Below, in pieces: positions 6,029-7,417 of a DNA stretch of 7,417 bases (within the stretch, counting starts at the first letter, position 1; each line of letters opens with the position of its first letter). A program made the position numbers and the translations under genes. The notes beneath the pieces are model-generated. The model saw nothing but the letters and a program-made list of their open reading frames with translations, was not told the origin of the DNA and did no database searches. Source of the stretch: Rhodobacteraceae bacterium UBA1957 (lineage in GTDB: Bacteria; Pseudomonadota; Alphaproteobacteria; Rhodobacterales; Rhodobacteraceae); the NCBI GenBank assembly GCA_002336405.1, contig DDEJ01000102.1, forward strand, positions 58,265 to 65,681, in the 5' to 3' direction.

Positions 6029-6181
6029 TGCCTTAGAATAAAATGTTCCGCTTTGATGACAACAGTTCTGTTTAAATTTTGGTGGAGAAGATACATTGAT
6101 CGCAAGTGGTGCGCAGTAGATATGTACCTTCTCTCGGGGCACTTCCCCTAAATTACCAGAATTGGGATGGAGGAAGAGTTT

Positions 6182-7106
6182 ATGACGAACGAAGAACGTA
6201 GCATTCACCGCAAACTTAGGGTGCTCCAGCAGGTTGAGAGGGTTGGTAATGCCCGTAAGGCCTACTGGTATTTTAGGATTGGCAGGTCGGATTTTTATCA
6301 ATGGTGTGATGCATGTCCAAAGCATGACGAAGCTGGATTGGTAACAGCCAAATCAATTCCGCATAACCCTGCCAATCATACCCCGCCAATCATACGCTGC
6401 CAGGGATTGTGGAAAACGGTCTGTATCTGTGCCGCAAATATCATCTGGGGCCAATTTGGATCGTTATCACGGAATCAAAATCTTGGATGCAGGGGTTTAC
6501 CGCCTCCTTGAGTGCAACGGTCTCAACCGTCCGCCCAAAGGCACGCAGATGCGTAAATTGCACACCAAACTCGATCAAAAGCAGGTTCCAGGTCATCACA
6601 TTTACGTGAATGTTAAGTTTCTTTGTTTAAAAGAAAAATTGGAGAAAAAATGTGTTGATTTTAGTATATTGCGACTGATGACGCGATCAGAATTCGCGCG
6701 CTCAAGGTCTTTGATAAACACATGCAGGCCAACGCCATCAATTGCATTGACCACATCATTGAGAACTTTCCGGTCCGCATTCGAGAAGTCTGGACTGACA
6801 ACAGTCACGAGTTGCAGGTCAAGTTCATTGGCAAGTTGAAGACCTCGGGATCAGGCGCGTCTACATAAAGTGCGCAATGCCTCAATGGAACAGAACGGCA
6901 AGCTCGAGCGGCCCCACCATTCTGATCAGTAGGAATTCTACCAGCTACTCAGTTACAAAGGCGACATCGATCGGGAGGCCAAATTCGACGAATGGGAACG
7001 GTTCTACAACTTTGCCGGACTGCAGGGCGCGCACAACGGTCAAACACCTTATCAAGCTCTCAGAGACAAGCTATTATGGGACCATTGTTGTCCCGCAGGT
7101 CAGTAA
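6182..7106 (+). pseudogene. IS481-family transposase (integrase core), heavily degraded
   Basis: The family sequence can be followed from ATG 6182 (GGAGG at 6169-6173) to TAA 7104. It opens with MTNEERSIHRKLRVLQ and a helix-turn-helix region ending RIGRSDFYQW. The frame changes at 6385-6398 (a 14-base duplication); again near 6450, where GPIWIV jumps to RYHGIKILDAGVYRLL; at about 6660, before YIATDDAIRIRALKVFDKH; at 6826, before HWQVEDLGIRRVYIK; and near 6893, before NGKLERPHHSDQ. TAG at 6930-6932 interrupts DQ/EFYQLLSYKGDID, and the frame goes on through DEWERFYNF and GQTPYQALRDKL. Catalytic residues can still be seen in ATDDAIRI and WTDNSHE. Near 6450 some 16 bases seem lost. This is an older relic than the IS3 copy, judging by its number of lesions. 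Confidence 0.88.
6371..6398 (+). repeat. 14-bp tandem duplication causing a frameshift
   Basis: GCCAATCATACCCC (6371-6384) is followed by GCCAATCATACGCT (6385-6398), identical at the first 11 bases. Taking out 14 bases joins TPP to GIVENGLYL in one frame, so the duplication is the cause of the first frame change in the IS481 transposase. Confidence 0.75.
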
Positions 7107-7114
7107 AGGCTACA

Positions 7115-7329
7115 CTGCTCCACAATTCGTTGCGTAGACGTTTGCCGCATCTAAGTTCAGGTATTTGGTCTTGGTGAGTCGTCGATCATATGCCTTTTGG
7201 CCTTTATTTGAACTTTTGGGTTTTGTTCTGTTTGACCACGCGATGAGGGCGTGCCGCATATTCAATACTTGGCTTGGCCAATTCATTCCGTTTGGTGTGA
7301 ATAAAATCTTAGCAGCCTGTCTTGTTGGG
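7115..7329. other. Non-coding stretch before the tRNA gene
   Basis: No gene is recognised. The plus strand is open for 80 codons from 7165, but that frame runs through the tRNA promoter and into the tRNA itself, so it is not credible as a protein. Confidence 0.5.
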
Positions 7330-7358
7330 TTGACGCGCTGGTTGAATTTACGTAAACG
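7330..7358 (+). promoter_or_regulatory. Promoter candidate for tRNA-Met
   Basis: TTGACG (7330-7335) matches five of six -35 bases, and after 17 bases TAAACG (7353-7358) is a weak three-of-six -10 box. Transcription would start about four bases before the mature tRNA. The GC-rich stretch after the -10 box (GGCCCCC) resembles the discriminator of stringently controlled stable-RNA promoters. Confidence 0.45.
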
Positions 7359-7368
7359 GCCCCCTTGT

Positions 7369-7417
7369 GGCGGAGTAGCTCAGGTGGTTAGAGCAGCGGA
7401 ATCATAATCCGCGTGTC
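7369..7417 (+). tRNA. tRNA-Met (anticodon CAT), 5' part, cut by the window edge
   Basis: The first 49 bases of a tRNA are present. The acceptor strand is GGCGGAG, then TA, the D arm GCTC...GAGC with AGGTGGTTA in the loop, A, and the anticodon stem GCGGA/TCCGC around the loop ATCATAA, giving anticodon CAT at 34-36. The variable region starts with GTGTC and the T arm lies outside the window. The acceptor and D-arm sequence fits the elongator tRNA-Met of alphaproteobacteria rather than initiator tRNA or the CAT-type tRNA-Ile, which begin differently, but the 3' half would be needed for certainty. The IS relics lie directly on its 5' side. Confidence 0.93.

Larger units (their letters stand above)
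6123..7114 (+). mobile_element. IS481-family element relic, ends uncertain
   Basis: The transposase relic inside is IS481-like. TGTACCTT at 6123-6130 and the inverted TGTAGCCTT at 7106-7114 bracket it at a distance of 992 bp, within the normal size for the family, but the two ends agree poorly further in and I see no target duplication. The boundaries are therefore tentative. 6029-6122, between this and the IS3 element, holds nothing I recognise. Confidence 0.4.

Noticed and set aside
6138..6150. GGGG-CACTT-CCCC hairpin before the IS481 transposase
   Set aside because: Only a four-pair stem with no T-run; too weak for a terminator call.
7165..7407. 80-codon plus-strand open frame ending inside the tRNA
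   Set aside because: It runs through the tRNA promoter candidate and into the tRNA gene.
1..7417. CRISPR array, toxin-antitoxin pair, phage genes or an antiphage system
   Set aside because: No spaced repeats, no small paired genes with ribosome binding sites, and no nuclease, helicase or phage motifs outside the two transposase relics.

Overview
The window looks like a piece of an alphaproteobacterial chromosome, most likely from the Rhodobacterales (Roseobacter group). This is inferred from the pair of a DUF952 gene overlapping pyrD, from protein similarity as I remember it, from the form of the elongator tRNA-Met, and from IS3- and IS481-type transposases common in that group. No database search was possible.

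Layout: (1) 1-419, minus strand: a SAM-dependent methyltransferase gene broken by a one-base loss and an in-frame amber codon, running off the left edge. (2) 617-2016, minus strand: a two-gene operon, DUF952 protein then pyrD (quinone-type dihydroorotate dehydrogenase), joined by an ATGA stop/start overlap. (3) 2157-3722, plus strand: a secreted 5'-nucleotidase whose motifs resemble animal CD73. (4) 3744-4355, minus strand: a TetR-family regulator convergent to the nucleotidase, with a promoter and an inverted-repeat operator candidate in its leader. (5) 4356-4761: a gene-free stretch where a divergent target of the regulator would be expected. (6) 4762-6025: an IS3-family element with both ends and a 3-bp target duplication visible; its orfA is open but its orfB is destroyed. 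(7) 6182-7106: an IS481-family transposase relic with at least four frame changes and one nonsense codon. (8) 7369 to the right edge: the 5' part of tRNA-Met(CAT), with a plausible promoter.

The intact genes are core or near-core. PyrD feeds pyrimidine synthesis, while the nucleotidase would strip phosphate from extracellular or periplasmic nucleotides. Both touch nucleotide metabolism and they are transcribed divergently, but nothing in the sequence shows co-regulation. The right half, between the regulator and the tRNA gene, is a small graveyard of mobile elements.

I found no convincing previously undescribed system. The points most worth checking are the CD73-like nucleotidase, the regulator with its leader operator and no visible target, and two mutation scars in the IS3 element: a perfect 12-bp palindrome at a frameshift, and an extra 41-nt segment at the programmed-frameshift site.
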